Counted from the stretch's first letter, positions 8,388 through 16,725 are shown. The stretch: DNA of 64,000 nucleotides from Pikeienuella litoralis (GCF_037646705.1 NZ_JBBHER010000002.1:496001-560000), one strand, 5' to 3'. Numbers and translations are program-made. The notes: generated from the letters alone by a model not told the origin.

Positions 8388-9836
8388 ATGCTAGACCCGC
8401 GCCCCGTATTCTTCGTCGTCGGCATCTTCATCTTCGGGCTCGGCGTCGCGATGGCGGCCCCGGCCGTGGTCGAGGCGGCGCATGGCGCCGGCGGCTGGCG
8501 CGTCTTTGCGCTCTGCGGCGCGGTCGCGATGTTTTTCGGGGGCGCGCTGACCGGGGCCTGCCGCGAGCAGCGAAGCGCGGGCCTCTCGCTCCAGCAGAGC
8601 TTTCTTCTGGCCAACCTCACCTGGATCGCGCTGCCGTTCTTCGGCGCGCTGCCGTTCATGCTGGGCGAGCCGAACGCCCGTTTCGTCGACGCGTTTTTCG
8701 AAGCGATGAGCGGGATGACGACCACCGGCTCCACGGTCTTCACCGGGCTGGAGACGCTTCCGAAGGGCGTGCTTCTCTGGCGGGGGATGCTGCAGTGGTT
8801 CGGCGGCGTCGGCATCATCGTGTTCGCGATGGTCTTCCTGCCCGCGCTGCGGGTCGGGGGCATGCAGTTCTTCAGGTCCGAGGCGTTCGACACGCTCGGC
8901 AAGATCCTGCCGAGGGCGGTGGAGATCGCGCAATCGATCGGCTGGATCTATGTCTCCCTCACCGCGTTCTGCATGGTCGGCTACGCCGCGGCGGGCATGT
9001 CGGCGTTCGACGCCACGGTCCACGCGATGACCACGATCGCGACCGGGGGATTCGCGAACAGCGACTCGTCTTTCGGAGCGTATGAGCCCGGCGCGGAATA
9101 TGTCGCCTCGGCGTTCATGTTTCTCGCCGCGCTCCCGTTCGTGCGGTATGTCCAGGTCGTGAACGGCTCCACGCGCCCGCTGTTCGTCGACCCGCAGATC
9201 CGGGCCTTTCTGGGGGCGGTTCTGGTGTCGGCGGGCCTCCTGACCACTTATCTCGTCGTCGAGGGGGGCGTCTTCCGGGAATCGAATGTCCGCGAAGCCC
9301 TGTTCAACTCGCTCTCGATCATCACCGGCACCGGGTTCGCCAGCGTCGATTATCAGGCCTGGGGCGCGTTCCCCGTGACGGTGATCTTCATCATCGGCTT
9401 CATCGGCGGCTGTTCGGGCTCGACGGCCTGTTCGATCAAGATTTTCCGGCTCCAGATTCTGGCGGCGGCGGTCGTGTCGCAGATTCGCCGGCTCCACTCG
9501 CCGAACGGCGTCTTTACGCCGCGATACGCCGGCCGGCCGGTGGACCCGGACGTGATTTCCTCGGTGATGAGCTTCCTGTTCTTCTTTCTGGTCAGTTTCG
9601 GGCTGATCGCCATCATGCTGTCGATGATCGGGCTGGCGCCGATCACCGCGATTTCCGGCGCGGCGACCGCCATCGCCAATATCGGGCCGGGGCTCGGGCC
9701 GGAGATCGGGCCGTCCGGCAACTTCGCGAAGTTGCCCGACGCGGCGAAATGGGTGCTGTCGGTGGCGATGCTTCTGGGGCGGCTGGAGCTTCTCGCGGTG
9801 CTGGTGATGTTCACATCCGCGTTCTGGCGAGGCTGA
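8388..9836 (+). CDS. trkH: TrkH-family potassium uptake membrane protein
   Basis: Integral membrane K+ translocating subunit that works with the cytosolic NAD-binding TrkA. The four P-loops of the selectivity filter are recognisable in order: MTTTGSTVFTG, TIATGGFANSD, IITGTGFASVDY and AIANIGPGLGPEIG. Ten or more hydrophobic segments fill the 482 residues. The frame is open from a GTG at 8343, but the conserved N-terminus (MLDPRPVFFVVG) begins at the ATG at 8388. No trkA lies nearby. The adjacent transporter gene starts two bases after its stop. Confidence 0.92.
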   Translation: MLDPRPVFFVVGIFIFGLGVAMAAPAVVEAAHGAGGWRVFALCGAVAMFFGGALTGACREQRSAGLSLQQSFLLANLTWIALPFFGALPFMLGEPNARFVDAFFEAMSGMTTTGSTVFTGLETLPKGVLLWRGMLQWFGGVGIIVFAMVFLPALRVGGMQFFRSEAFDTLGKILPRAVEIAQSIGWIYVSLTAFCMVGYAAAGMSAFDATVHAMTTIATGGFANSDSSFGAYEPGAEYVASAFMFLAALPFVRYVQVVNGSTRPLFVDPQIRAFLGAVLVSAGLLTTYLVVEGGVFRESNVREALFNSLSIITGTGFASVDYQAWGAFPVTVIFIIGFIGGCSGSTACSIKIFRLQILAAAVVSQIRRLHSPNGVFTPRYAGRPVDPDVISSVMSFLFFFLVSFGLIAIMLSMIGLAPITAISGAATAIANIGPGLGPEIGPSGNFAKLPDAAKWVLSVAMLLGRLELLAVLVMFTSAFWRG

Positions 9837-9837
9837 G

Positions 9838-10725
9838 ATGCGCCCAACGACATTCGCGCTTCTGCTGATGACCATGAGCGCGCTCCTGATTCCGGTCGGC
9901 GACGCCTTCGCGAAGGTGGTGGCGCAGGCCACATCGATCGAGCCGATCGTGGTGGCCTTTTTCCGGTTCGCCGTCGGTGCGGCGATCTTCCTGCCGCTGG
10001 CGCTGGCGCGGAGACAGTTTCCGGCGCTGACGCCGCGCTTCGTCGTCGCGCAACTCTTGCGCGGGATGTTCGTGGTCGGCGGCATCGTTTCGATGGTGAC
10101 CGCGGTCTCCTACGCGCCGTTGGCGGATGTGTTCGGAGCGTTCTTCATCGCCCCGGCGATCGCGACGCTTCTCGCCGCGACGGTCCTGAAGGAGCGGGTG
10201 ACGGCCCTCGACCTTCTCTCGCTGCTCTTCGGCCTTGTCGGCGTGCTCATGGTGACGCGCCCGGGCGCGGGCATGAACGTGGGGCTTCTCTGGGCGCTTG
10301 CCGGCGGCGCGTCCTACGGGTGCTTCAACGCAGCGACGCGCTGGAGCGCGCCTTTCACGCCGCCCTTGGCGCAGATCGCCTCGCAATTGGTGATCGGAAC
10401 GCTCATCACGTTCCCCTTCGCGCTCGGCGGGATGGGGGCCGCGACCGAGGGGCCATGGCTCCTTCTCGGCTCCGGGCTCGGTTCGGCGGCGGCGAATTTC
10501 TGCCTCGTCGCCGCCTACGCGCGTGAGCGCGCCGCGGTGCTCTCGCCGTTGATCTATCTGCAATTGCCGAGCGCGGCGCTGATCGGCCTCGCCGTCTTCA
10601 GCGACTTTCCGGATGCGCTCGCCGCCGCCGGTCTGGCGCTGATCGTCGTCACGGGGATCGGGATTCGCCTCTTCGCCGGCTTCAGAGCGGCTCGGCCGAA
10701 AGCCGCCCCGCCGCCGCAGCCGTGA
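9838..10725 (+). CDS. EamA/DMT-superfamily transporter
   Basis: A 295-residue inner-membrane protein with about ten hydrophobic segments arranged as two EamA halves. The first half carries EPIVVAFFRFAVGAAIFLPL and LADVFGAFFIAPAIATLLAATVLKERV. The second repeats the pattern with LLWALAGGASYGCFNAATRW and the closing segments. DMT proteins usually export metabolites or drugs, and no substrate can be given. The gene begins right after trkH, so they are probably one transcript. Its 3' end overlaps the 3' end of convergent mtaB by 44 bases. Confidence 0.85.
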   Translation: MRPTTFALLLMTMSALLIPVGDAFAKVVAQATSIEPIVVAFFRFAVGAAIFLPLALARRQFPALTPRFVVAQLLRGMFVVGGIVSMVTAVSYAPLADVFGAFFIAPAIATLLAATVLKERVTALDLLSLLFGLVGVLMVTRPGAGMNVGLLWALAGGASYGCFNAATRWSAPFTPPLAQIASQLVIGTLITFPFALGGMGAATEGPWLLLGSGLGSAAANFCLVAAYARERAAVLSPLIYLQLPSAALIGLAVFSDFPDALAAAGLALIVVTGIGIRLFAGFRAARPKAAPPPQP

Positions 10726-11947
10726 TGCGCGCCGCGACGAGGGCGCCGACCGGCTGATCGGCCGCGAAATCCACCTTGGCGAAGGTTTCGGTCCGCCCGC
10801 GCCGCGGGCTTTCCATCAGGACTTCGCGCGTTTCGCCGATCTCCCGCGTCAGATAGGCGGCCGTGCGCGCCTCGCCGAGCGCGCGAAGACGGGCGGCGCG
10901 CTCCCGAATTTCGGCTCCGGGGACCTGCGGCATCCGCGCGGCCGGCGTGCCCTTTCGCTTCGAATAGGGGAAGACATGAAGCCATGTGAGGCCGCATTCC
11001 TCCACCAGCCTCAGCGAGTTCTCGAACATCGCCTCGGTCTCCGTGGGGAAGCCGGCGATCAGGTCGGCGCCATAGACGATTTCGGGCCGCGCGCGGCGCA
11101 TGTTCTCGCAGAACCGGATCGCGTCGTCCCGGAGATGGCGCCGCTTCATCCGCTTCAGGATCATGTCGTCTCCCGCCTGAAGCGAGAGATGGAGATGCGG
11201 CATCAGCCGGCGCTCGGACGCCACCGCGTCGATCAGCGCGGGGTCCGCTTCGATGCTGTCGATGGATGAGATCCTGAGCCGCCGGAGATCCGGCGCGAGC
11301 CGCAGGATTCGCTGCACGAGATCGCCGAGGCGCGGCGCGCCCGGCAGATCCGCGCCCCACGAGGTCATGTCGACCCCGGTCAGGACGATCTCGTTGTAGC
11401 CCGAATCGATCAGGCGCCGGACCTGCTCGACCACCACTCCCGCCGGAACCGAGCGGGAATCGCCCCGCCCATATGGAATGATGCAGAAGGTGCAGCGATG
11501 ATCGCAGCCGTTCTGCACCTGAATATAGGCGCGCGCGCGCGAACCGAACCCGTCGATCAGATGCCCGGCCGTCTCCTTCACGGCCATGATGTCGTCGACG
11601 AGGATCTTCTCGGTCGGCGGGCGGAAGTCAGGCGCGGCGAGCGCGGTCCAGCTTTCCTTGCGCATCTTCTCCAGATTGCCGAGGACCAGATCGACCTCCG
11701 GCATGGCGGCGAAGGTCTCCGGCTCCACCTGCGCGGCGCAGCCGGTGACGACGATCCGGGCCTCCGGATGGTCGCGCCGAAGCCGGCGGATCCGCTGGCG
11801 GGCCTGGCGCACCGCCTCCGCCGTCACCGCGCAGGTGTTGACGATGATCGCCCCCTCCAGCCCGGATTCGGCGGCGAGGCCCTTCATCGCTTCGGTCTCG
11901 TAGGCGTTGAGACGGCAGCCGAACGTCTCGAACAGCGGCGCGCTCAT
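10682..11947 (-). CDS. mtaB: tRNA t6A37 methylthiotransferase MtaB
   Basis: Radical-SAM enzyme that converts t6A37 to ms2t6A in tRNAs. The N-terminal methylthiotransferase domain has its three cluster cysteines in FETFGCRLNAYE, VNTCAVTAEA and VVTGCAAQVEPE. The radical-SAM CX3CX2C motif is NGCDHRCTFCIIPYGRG (about residues 145-160). A C-terminal TRAM-like tail follows. At 421 residues it is the size of MtaB rather than MiaB or RimO. The frame extends upstream, but the conserved start MSAPLFETFGC is the ATG at 11947. That ATG overlaps the dapF stop (ATGA), so the pair is translationally coupled. Confidence 0.93.
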   Translation of the reverse strand: MSAPLFETFGCRLNAYETEAMKGLAAESGLEGAIIVNTCAVTAEAVRQARQRIRRLRRDHPEARIVVTGCAAQVEPETFAAMPEVDLVLGNLEKMRKESWTALAAPDFRPPTEKILVDDIMAVKETAGHLIDGFGSRARAYIQVQNGCDHRCTFCIIPYGRGDSRSVPAGVVVEQVRRLIDSGYNEIVLTGVDMTSWGADLPGAPRLGDLVQRILRLAPDLRRLRISSIDSIEADPALIDAVASERRLMPHLHLSLQAGDDMILKRMKRRHLRDDAIRFCENMRRARPEIVYGADLIAGFPTETEAMFENSLRLVEECGLTWLHVFPYSKRKGTPAARMPQVPGAEIRERAARLRALGEARTAAYLTREIGETREVLMESPRRGRTETFAKVDFAADQPVGALVAARITAAAAGRLSAEPL

Positions 11948-12786
11948 CGCGCGGCTTCGAGAAATTCGGCCGAGAGCCGGCCCTCGAACACGTTCGCGAC
12001 CGGGCCGGTCATGAGAACCCCGGCCCCTTCCGGCCAGGCCACCTCGATCTCGCCGCCGTCGAGCGTCAGCACCGCGCTCCGGTCCATCAATCCGCGCCTG
12101 ACGGCGTTCACCAGCACCGCGCAGGATGACGAGCCGGACGCGAGCGTGACGCCGACGCCCCGCTCCCAGACCTTCACCCGCGCCCGGTCGCGCGCGACAA
12201 TCTCGACGAACTGGACATTGGTCCGCTCCGGAAAGAGCGAGTCGCGCTCCACCGCCGGGCCCCGCGTCGTCAGCGGCGCGGCCTCCGCGCTTTCGACGAA
12301 GAAAGTGCAATGCGGATTGCCCATCGAGCACGCGGCCGGATCGCCCGGCAGGGGCAGATGCGCCGTGTCGGCCTCCCGCGAGAGCGGAATGTCCCGCCAG
12401 TCGAGCAGGGGCGCCCCCATGTCGACCCGCACCCGCCCGTCGCTCAACGCCTCGCAGGCAAGAACGCCGCGTTCCGTCCGAAGCCTGAGCCGCTCGCGGC
12501 CCGCGGCTTTCATCAGCCGCGCGGCGATGCAGCGCGTTGCGTTGCCGCAGGCGCCCGCCGTGCCGCCGTCCGCGTTCCAGAAGACGAGCCGCGCGTCAGC
12601 CTCCGCATCCTCGAAGATCACGACAAGCTGGTCGAAGCCGACGCCGCGGCGCCGGTCGCCGATGGCCCGCGCCAGCGCAGGCGTCATCGGATCGGCGCGC
12701 TCGCGCGCGTCGATCACGACGAAGTCGTTTCCAAGCCCGTGCATCTTTTCAAACGCGAGGGCGGCGCTGGCGTCGAGCGTAGACAT
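11944..12786 (-). CDS. dapF: Diaminopimelate epimerase DapF, with an altered second active-site motif
   Basis: Interconverts LL- and meso-diaminopimelate for lysine and peptidoglycan synthesis by a two-cysteine mechanism. The family start (FEKMHGLGNDFVVID), the first catalytic cysteine (DGGTAGACGNATRC), SMGNPHCTFFVE and TNVQFVEI are all in place, and length (280) is normal. The second site, usually written ERG.G.T.ACGTGACA, reads ERGVGVTLASGSSSCA here, so the position of the second catalytic cysteine is serine and the nearest cysteine is four residues later. I checked the codon (TCC). Either a lineage variant or impaired catalysis is possible. It is the first gene of a coupled pair with mtaB. 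Confidence 0.9.
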   Translation of the reverse strand: MSTLDASAALAFEKMHGLGNDFVVIDARERADPMTPALARAIGDRRRGVGFDQLVVIFEDAEADARLVFWNADGGTAGACGNATRCIAARLMKAAGRERLRLRTERGVLACEALSDGRVRVDMGAPLLDWRDIPLSREADTAHLPLPGDPAACSMGNPHCTFFVESAEAAPLTTRGPAVERDSLFPERTNVQFVEIVARDRARVKVWERGVGVTLASGSSSCAVLVNAVRRGLMDRSAVLTLDGGEIEVAWPEGAGVLMTGPVANVFEGRLSAEFLEAAR

Positions 12787-12995
12787 GGGCGGTGTATAAT
12801 GTCAGCCGCGCCCGAGCGCCAGCGCCGCCGCGCCGCCAATGTTTTCATCTTGACCCGTTCCGGCGCTCTCCCTAGGTTCCGCACCGCAAAGCCGCCGACG
12901 GACGCCTCATTTGTCGTTCGGCGAGGGAGTTGTGCGACGACATGTGAAACGGCCTCGCCGGAGCGATCTCCGCGTGGCGAGCCGATCACACGGTG

Positions 12996-13070
12996 GGGCG
13001 GGTAGCTCAGTGGTAGAGCAGCTGACTTTTAATCAGCTGGTCGCGGGTTCGATCCCCGCCCCGCTCACCA
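12996..13070 (+). tRNA. tRNA-Lys (anticodon TTT)
   Basis: A complete cloverleaf can be drawn in 75 bases. The acceptor stem is GGGCGGG with CCCGCTC (one G-U pair), the D-arm is GCTC...GAGC, and the anticodon arm is GCTGA-CTTTTAA-TCAGC with TTT at its centre. The T-arm is GCGGG-TTCGATC-CCCGC, and CCA is encoded. The 3' half is the attachment site for the integrated element to its right. Confidence 0.97.
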
Positions 13071-13080
13071 ATGTTTTCAA
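13024..13080 (+). repeat. attL: left copy of the tRNA-Lys 3' repeat
   Basis: Covers the anticodon arm to ten bases beyond CCA. It matches 23854-23910 at 54 of 57 positions, with differences at 13044, 13058 and 13073. Confidence 0.92.
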
Positions 13081-13128
13081 AGAGTTACTTTAAATGCGCA
13101 ATGGCGCTCGGGTTGCTCCTTTCGGTAT

Positions 13129-13154
13129 GGGGGACATTTGGGGGACATTTCAGC
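13129..13154 (+). repeat. Tandem GGGGGACATTT repeat, candidate integrase arm site (left)
   Basis: Two head-to-tail copies of an 11-bp unit followed by CAGC, 49 bases inside the left att core. The same pair recurs near the integrase gene (23673-23699) and beyond the right att core (23959-23984), always in the same orientation. This is what arm-type binding sites of tyrosine integrases look like. The binding role is inferred. Confidence 0.6.
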
Positions 13155-13229
13155 GCTGTTGCTTGGCGCGAAGCTGCCGATTTCAGCCGCTCGTTCTCAC
13201 GAAGTGCTGGTGCGGATAATCGATGCAGT

Positions 13230-13406
13230 TTAGATCGCCCGCCACAACACGGCCAGCATCAGGCCCCAGAGCGCGCACCCCACGCATAGCGCCAGTGCAT
13301 CACCGATGATACGCCGCGCCCGCTGACGCGCCGTTTCTGGCGGCCTGTGCCAATGTCTCGCAGGGGCGGGGGGGGGCTCGCTCGTATTATCGCTCTTGGC
13401 GTTCAT
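13230..13406 (-). CDS. Small single-span membrane protein, hypothetical
   Basis: A 58-residue frame from the ATG at 13406. The N-terminal half is polar and basic (proline run, then RHWHRPPETARQRARR). The C-terminal half is one hydrophobic span (DALALCVGCALWGLMLAVLW) ending RAI. This charge layout suits a small inner-membrane protein with its N-terminus in the cytoplasm. A homopolymer of nine C/G at the proline codons makes the frame sensitive to sequencing slips. No family recognised. It sits just inside the left end of the island. Confidence 0.45.
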   Translation of the reverse strand: MNAKSDNTSEPPPAPARHWHRPPETARQRARRIIGDALALCVGCALWGLMLAVLWRAI

Positions 13407-13602
13407 GACTTTTGGCTAGCTGCCCAGCCTTAAGGCATCACTACCCGCCCCGACTTATTTACCTCGAAGATTCTGCTAAATGAAGAAAAATCGAACCACA
13501 ATAAACCGAAAAGAAAATTCTTGAAATCGTAACCCTAGAGTCCGTAATCTCACGTACGGCAGGCTAAATGGGGAATGCCGGTTCAAATTTGAGGCGATTA
13601 GG

Positions 13603-13950
13603 ATGCTTAAAATCTTTGCCACAAGCGCAATATTTATGCTGCTTTTCGGCGCATCGGTTCACGCGCAGACCTGCCGGACCGACACATTGGGCAACACTCG
13701 TTGCAGCAATGGGCAAACATTTCGAACTGACTCGCTCGGTACAACGCGCGACAATCGCGGAAATACTTGGCGGACTGACTCGCTTGGCACAACGCGCGGA
13801 TCGGACGGCACCACGTACCAAACAAATTCTCTAGGAACGACGAGAGATAATCATGGAAATAGTTGGCGCACCGATAGCTTGGGCACTACCCGCGGCTCGG
13901 ACGGTACAACTTGCAGAACCGATAGTCTTGGGACGATGCGCTGCTACTAG
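13603..13950 (+). CDS. Secreted 16-residue tandem-repeat protein, hypothetical
   Basis: 115 residues. A clear signal peptide (MLKIFATSAIFMLLFGASVHA) is followed almost entirely by a 16-residue repeat built on RTDSLGTTR. Units alternate between a DNxGNxW ending and a GSDGTTx ending, so the higher-order period is 32 residues. Cysteines occur only near the start (TCRTD, TRCS) and end (TTCRTD, MRCY), suggesting a disulfide-clamped repeat rod. No enzymatic motif is present. Proteins of this look are annotated as hypothetical, and a periplasmic or surface structural or binding role is my inference. It is cargo of the island, with an AT-rich leader of about 190 bases. Confidence 0.75.
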   Translation: MLKIFATSAIFMLLFGASVHAQTCRTDTLGNTRCSNGQTFRTDSLGTTRDNRGNTWRTDSLGTTRGSDGTTYQTNSLGTTRDNHGNSWRTDSLGTTRGSDGTTCRTDSLGTMRCY

Positions 13951-14075
13951 TTCGCGCTAATATCGATGGCGCGACGGAGTCCCCGTTCGAGCTACGCATC
14001 CGGCAAGCCGCCTAGAGATGCTCGCTACCGACTAACCAGTTTCCGCCAAGGTATTGGCTCGCCATGAATTGACCG

Positions 14076-14561
14076 ATGCGCTTAATTCCATTCCTGCCCG
14101 TTGCCCTCGCCCTCCTGCTTGTTACGCCCACGTGGTCAGCTGACCTTGTTGGCCGCGCATCCGTAATCGATGGCGACACCATCGACATTCACGGCCAGCG
14201 CATCCGCCTCCATGGGATTGACGCGCCTGAAAGCCGCCAGCTTTGCGAGAAAGCTGATGGCGCTAGATACCGCTGCGGCCAGCAATCCGCCCTTTATCTG
14301 GATGCGATGCTTGAAGGCAGAACCGTGCGGTGCGACGAGAAGGACGTGGACCGCTACGGCCGGATCGTCGGCGAGTGCTTCGTGAACCTGGACGGCGCTC
14401 CGGTTTCGGCCAATGGCCTGATGGTCATCGCCGGCCACGCCGTCGCCTATCGGCGCTACAGCAAGGACTTTGTTGCGGCCGAAGCCGCAGCGCGAGCGGA
14501 GAAACGCGGCGTCTGGCAGGGCGAGTTTGAAATGCCTTGGGATTGGCGTAGACGACATTGA
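14076..14561 (+). CDS. Secreted thermonuclease-family (SNase-like) protein
   Basis: 161 residues. A signal peptide (residues 1-21, ending TWSA) directs it out of the cytoplasm. The SNase fold follows with its catalytic signature: RASVIDGDTIDI, the Arg and Glu in IRLHGIDAPESRQ, and the second Arg in DRYGRIVGECFV. Four cysteines around the core suggest disulfides. Family members cleave DNA and RNA with Ca2+. Similar short exported SNases are common on alphaproteobacterial plasmids and islands. Start ATG at 14076. Confidence 0.88.
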   Translation: MRLIPFLPVALALLLVTPTWSADLVGRASVIDGDTIDIHGQRIRLHGIDAPESRQLCEKADGARYRCGQQSALYLDAMLEGRTVRCDEKDVDRYGRIVGECFVNLDGAPVSANGLMVIAGHAVAYRRYSKDFVAAEAAARAEKRGVWQGEFEMPWDWRRRH

Positions 14562-14617
14562 AGCGCGACGTTCGGCCGTTCCCATTCGCGGAGCGCATAT
14601 CCTGAAAGGATCTAGTC

Positions 14618-14809
14618 ATGGACAAATCACGGCTCTTGGGAGCTTTGGCTGGTGGCGTGATAGGTTTTCTAGTCGGGTCAGGAACCGGCATCGTGGGCGG
14701 AGTCTTTGGCGCTGTCGCCGGGGTGGTGGTGTTCACGTTGATAGGGGTCTTCTGGGGTTGGAGCGCCGGGCCGGACGTCGCGAGAGTTGTGCGGAGGCGA
14801 TTCAAGTAA
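14618..14809 (+). CDS. Small glycine-rich membrane protein, hypothetical
   Basis: 63 residues, with an AAAGGA site before the ATG. Two hydrophobic stretches rich in glycine (LLGALAGGVIGFLVGSGTG and VFGAVAGVVVFTLIGVFWGW) suggest two membrane spans or a glycine-zipper hairpin. A basic tail (VVRRRFK) would face the cytoplasm. It follows the nuclease by 56 bases in the same direction and may be co-transcribed. No family can be assigned. Confidence 0.6.
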   Translation: MDKSRLLGALAGGVIGFLVGSGTGIVGGVFGAVAGVVVFTLIGVFWGWSAGPDVARVVRRRFK

Positions 14810-14894
14810 GTCTAGGTAAGTTTGGCGGACGTGCAGCGCTTAAGTTCGCTGGACCGGAGTTTGTCGCGACAAATCTAGGAAAGGCGAGACAACG

Positions 14895-15251
14895 AAGGCG
14901 GGAGAGATAGGCCCAATCGTTAATGCCAATGCGGCGCGCGAGGCGTTCCTGTTAACCGACGAACTGCACCAGTATCAGAGCATCGGCAAAGGCTACGCCG
15001 CTCACCATTAGGTCAACCACGGCTCCGGCGAATACGTTTACGGTCCCGTGCACTCAAACATGATTGAAGGCGTGTTCTCGATCTTCAAGCGCGGCATGAA
15101 GGGCGTCTATCAGCATTGCCGCGAGAAGCACCTGCACCGCTATCTGGCGGAGTTCGATTTCCGCTACAACAACCGCATCGCGCAGGGCATTGATGATAGC
15201 CCCCGCGCGGATAACGCGCTTGTGGGCGAGGCCGGCAAGCGCCTGATGTAA
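14895..15251 (+). pseudogene. IS1595-family (ISXO2-like) transposase, C-terminal remnant
   Basis: The frame gives the last third of an IS1595-type DDE transposase: LLTDELHQYQSIGK, then VNHGSGEYVYG, NMIEGVFSIFKRGMKG and the closing HLHRYLAEFDFRYNNR. The N-terminal domains and the first catalytic aspartate are missing. A TAG stop interrupts the frame at about 15009, right before VNHG. Dead debris of an old insertion inside the island. Confidence 0.85.
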
Positions 15252-15259
15252 CACAGGAC

Positions 15260-16012
15260 TTAAGAGCGGAGATTGATTTCTTGTCGCGCTCCCGCTTCAA
15301 CAGAGCCAAGAGGTACAAGCATTGCTACTTCGCTCAAAAGTGCACGGTCTTCCCGCGGGATTTCTTTCTTGAACACGCAAAAGCCTCTCACGTCAGGTCG
15401 GTCGCCTTGAGAGTCTTTGGAGACGTCAGAAAAACTCACGAAATTGGCGTTCACTGATGCCGCATAAGGCGTGACAGACTTAATCAAAAGTGGACGAGCA
15501 CCAAGCACGGCAAGGTCAAACTTGCGATGCTTTCCGCTAGCGCCACGCATAGAAAATTCTGTCGCAATCCGTTGGGGAGGCACCACTCGCAATATCGCCT
15601 CCATAATCTCAGGGATGAAGTTTTCTGCTTGTTTGGTGGCACTATAGGCGAAAGCAGTAGATGCAGCTAAAGCCGACGCATTTGCGACTGCCAAAATTCC
15701 ATTCTCTATCCACTCTCGGCTTTCCACTTCGACCCAAAGCGCGCCGCCGCTCTCTTCAAGCATGAATTTGCTGGTCGCGGCTTTGAACGATGGTGCCAGC
15801 ACATCGTGGCTGAAGCCCTGACGAAGGATTTCCTCTGCGGCTCCCCCGCCGTCTGTGATACGAAAACTGTTATGAGCATTCCAGCGAGAGACGTGGACTG
15901 TTACCGGTGAAAACGATGGATACAGGCAATGGGTCTTCATCGTGGCCCCATACTCAGAGGTCACGCAGCGGTCCAAGCGTTGGACTAAATTCTTCAATGT
16001 AGAACAGTCCAC
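15260..16012 (-). CDS. Two-gene cassette, second gene: unknown protein with DUF1828/DUF1829-like layout
   Basis: 250 residues from a GTG at 16012, with a strong GGGAGG site just before it. The first 65 residues (ending SFRITDGGGAAEEILRQG) resemble the small DUF1828-type domain, whose end reads as a strand plus ...DGG...L..G. The second half (HRKFDLAVLGARPLLIKSVTPY) resembles DUF1829. The assignment rests on remembered patterns and is tentative. No catalytic residues stand out. It begins 12 bases after the upstream gene. GC is lower than in chromosomal genes, in keeping with acquisition. Confidence 0.72.
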   Translation of the reverse strand: MDCSTLKNLVQRLDRCVTSEYGATMKTHCLYPSFSPVTVHVSRWNAHNSFRITDGGGAAEEILRQGFSHDVLAPSFKAATSKFMLEESGGALWVEVESREWIENGILAVANASALAASTAFAYSATKQAENFIPEIMEAILRVVPPQRIATEFSMRGASGKHRKFDLAVLGARPLLIKSVTPYAASVNANFVSFSDVSKDSQGDRPDVRGFCVFKKEIPREDRALLSEVAMLVPLGSVEAGARQEINLRS

Positions 16013-16024
16013 GGTCAGCCTCCC

Positions 16025-16534
16025 TTAGGAAAAGAATCTACCCTGTTTGGGCAAATTCACAACCCTCTGCTCGCTTGTGATCGTGATATTCAGATCACTC
16101 ACCGCTTGGGCTAGAGCATGTTCCAGTTCGTTAATATTGTGCGGCAAAGGCTTCCGGCAGGGAAGTGATTTATCCCAATTGAGATTAACGTATTCCATGT
16201 TTGCATCCCATGGGTGAGTGTGTGGCCCCGCTACATAATTTGGAAGGCCGTGTTTAGACGCCCATGGCGGGTTTGGCTTCTCCTCATCCATCGGGACTAT
16301 ATCAAGCCGGTAGACTGGATGCTGACGATAGATGAGCGTGATTGAAGGTCGATCAAGTGACGGTTTTAGGCTGATGCAAATATGCGACGAGATTCCAATC
16401 CCAACCCCATTCAAGAGGCCCCACCGCGCCTGCAAGACGCCCGAATACCCATCGCCCCATTCGGGAAGAAGCCCGTCCAGGAATTTGTCTGCCGACAAAA
16501 ATTCTGATATTTCTTCAGTCGTCACATCCGTCAT
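16025..16534 (-). CDS. Two-gene cassette, first gene: unknown cytosolic protein
   Basis: 169 residues from the ATG at 16534 (a TTG five codons upstream is less likely). No signal or membrane segment. The fold looks alpha/beta, with a central strand-rich part (SITLIYRQHPVYRLDIVPMD), a conserved-looking GPHTHPWDANMEYVNLNWD stretch whose two histidines and acids could bind metal, and a C-terminal ITITSEQRVVNLPKQGRFF tail. I do not recognise the family. It is followed 12 bases later by the DUF1828-like gene, with the Shine-Dalgarno of that gene inside the gap. The two products probably act together. Confidence 0.7.
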   Translation of the reverse strand: MTDVTTEEISEFLSADKFLDGLLPEWGDGYSGVLQARWGLLNGVGIGISSHICISLKPSLDRPSITLIYRQHPVYRLDIVPMDEEKPNPPWASKHGLPNYVAGPHTHPWDANMEYVNLNWDKSLPCRKPLPHNINELEHALAQAVSDLNITITSEQRVVNLPKQGRFFS

Positions 16535-16578
16535 TTCGCGATAGTGCAAAATGGCGTGAAGGAGTCAAAGGTTGAGCT

Positions 16579-16725
16579 TTGGAAAGCGGCCAACTCGAAC
16601 GCTTCAAGCAGATCGCTCGCAAGTTCGGCGCAGACGAGTGTGACGATGCCTTGGACAAGGCGTTCGGCACGCTGAAGCGGAAGCCCGAAGACAAGAAGGA
16701 CGACGACAAGCCGAAACGCGGCTAA
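16579..16725 (+). CDS. Small charged protein, probably 5'-truncated
   Basis: From a TTG at 16579 the frame encodes 48 residues: LESGQLERFKQIARKFG, then DECDDALDKAFGTLKR and a Lys/Asp-rich tail ending PKRG. An in-frame TGA lies just upstream, so the normal start is either the TTG or has been lost. The amphipathic helix plus charged tail looks like a small accessory protein common on mobile elements. Function unknown. Confidence 0.35.
   Translation: MESGQLERFKQIARKFGADECDDALDKAFGTLKRKPEDKKDDDKPKRG

Noticed and set aside
13071..13289. 72-residue plus-strand frame after the tRNA
   Set aside because: It translates the att repeat and the GGGGGACATTT arm sites; a similar frame after attR shows it is a by-product of those repeats.
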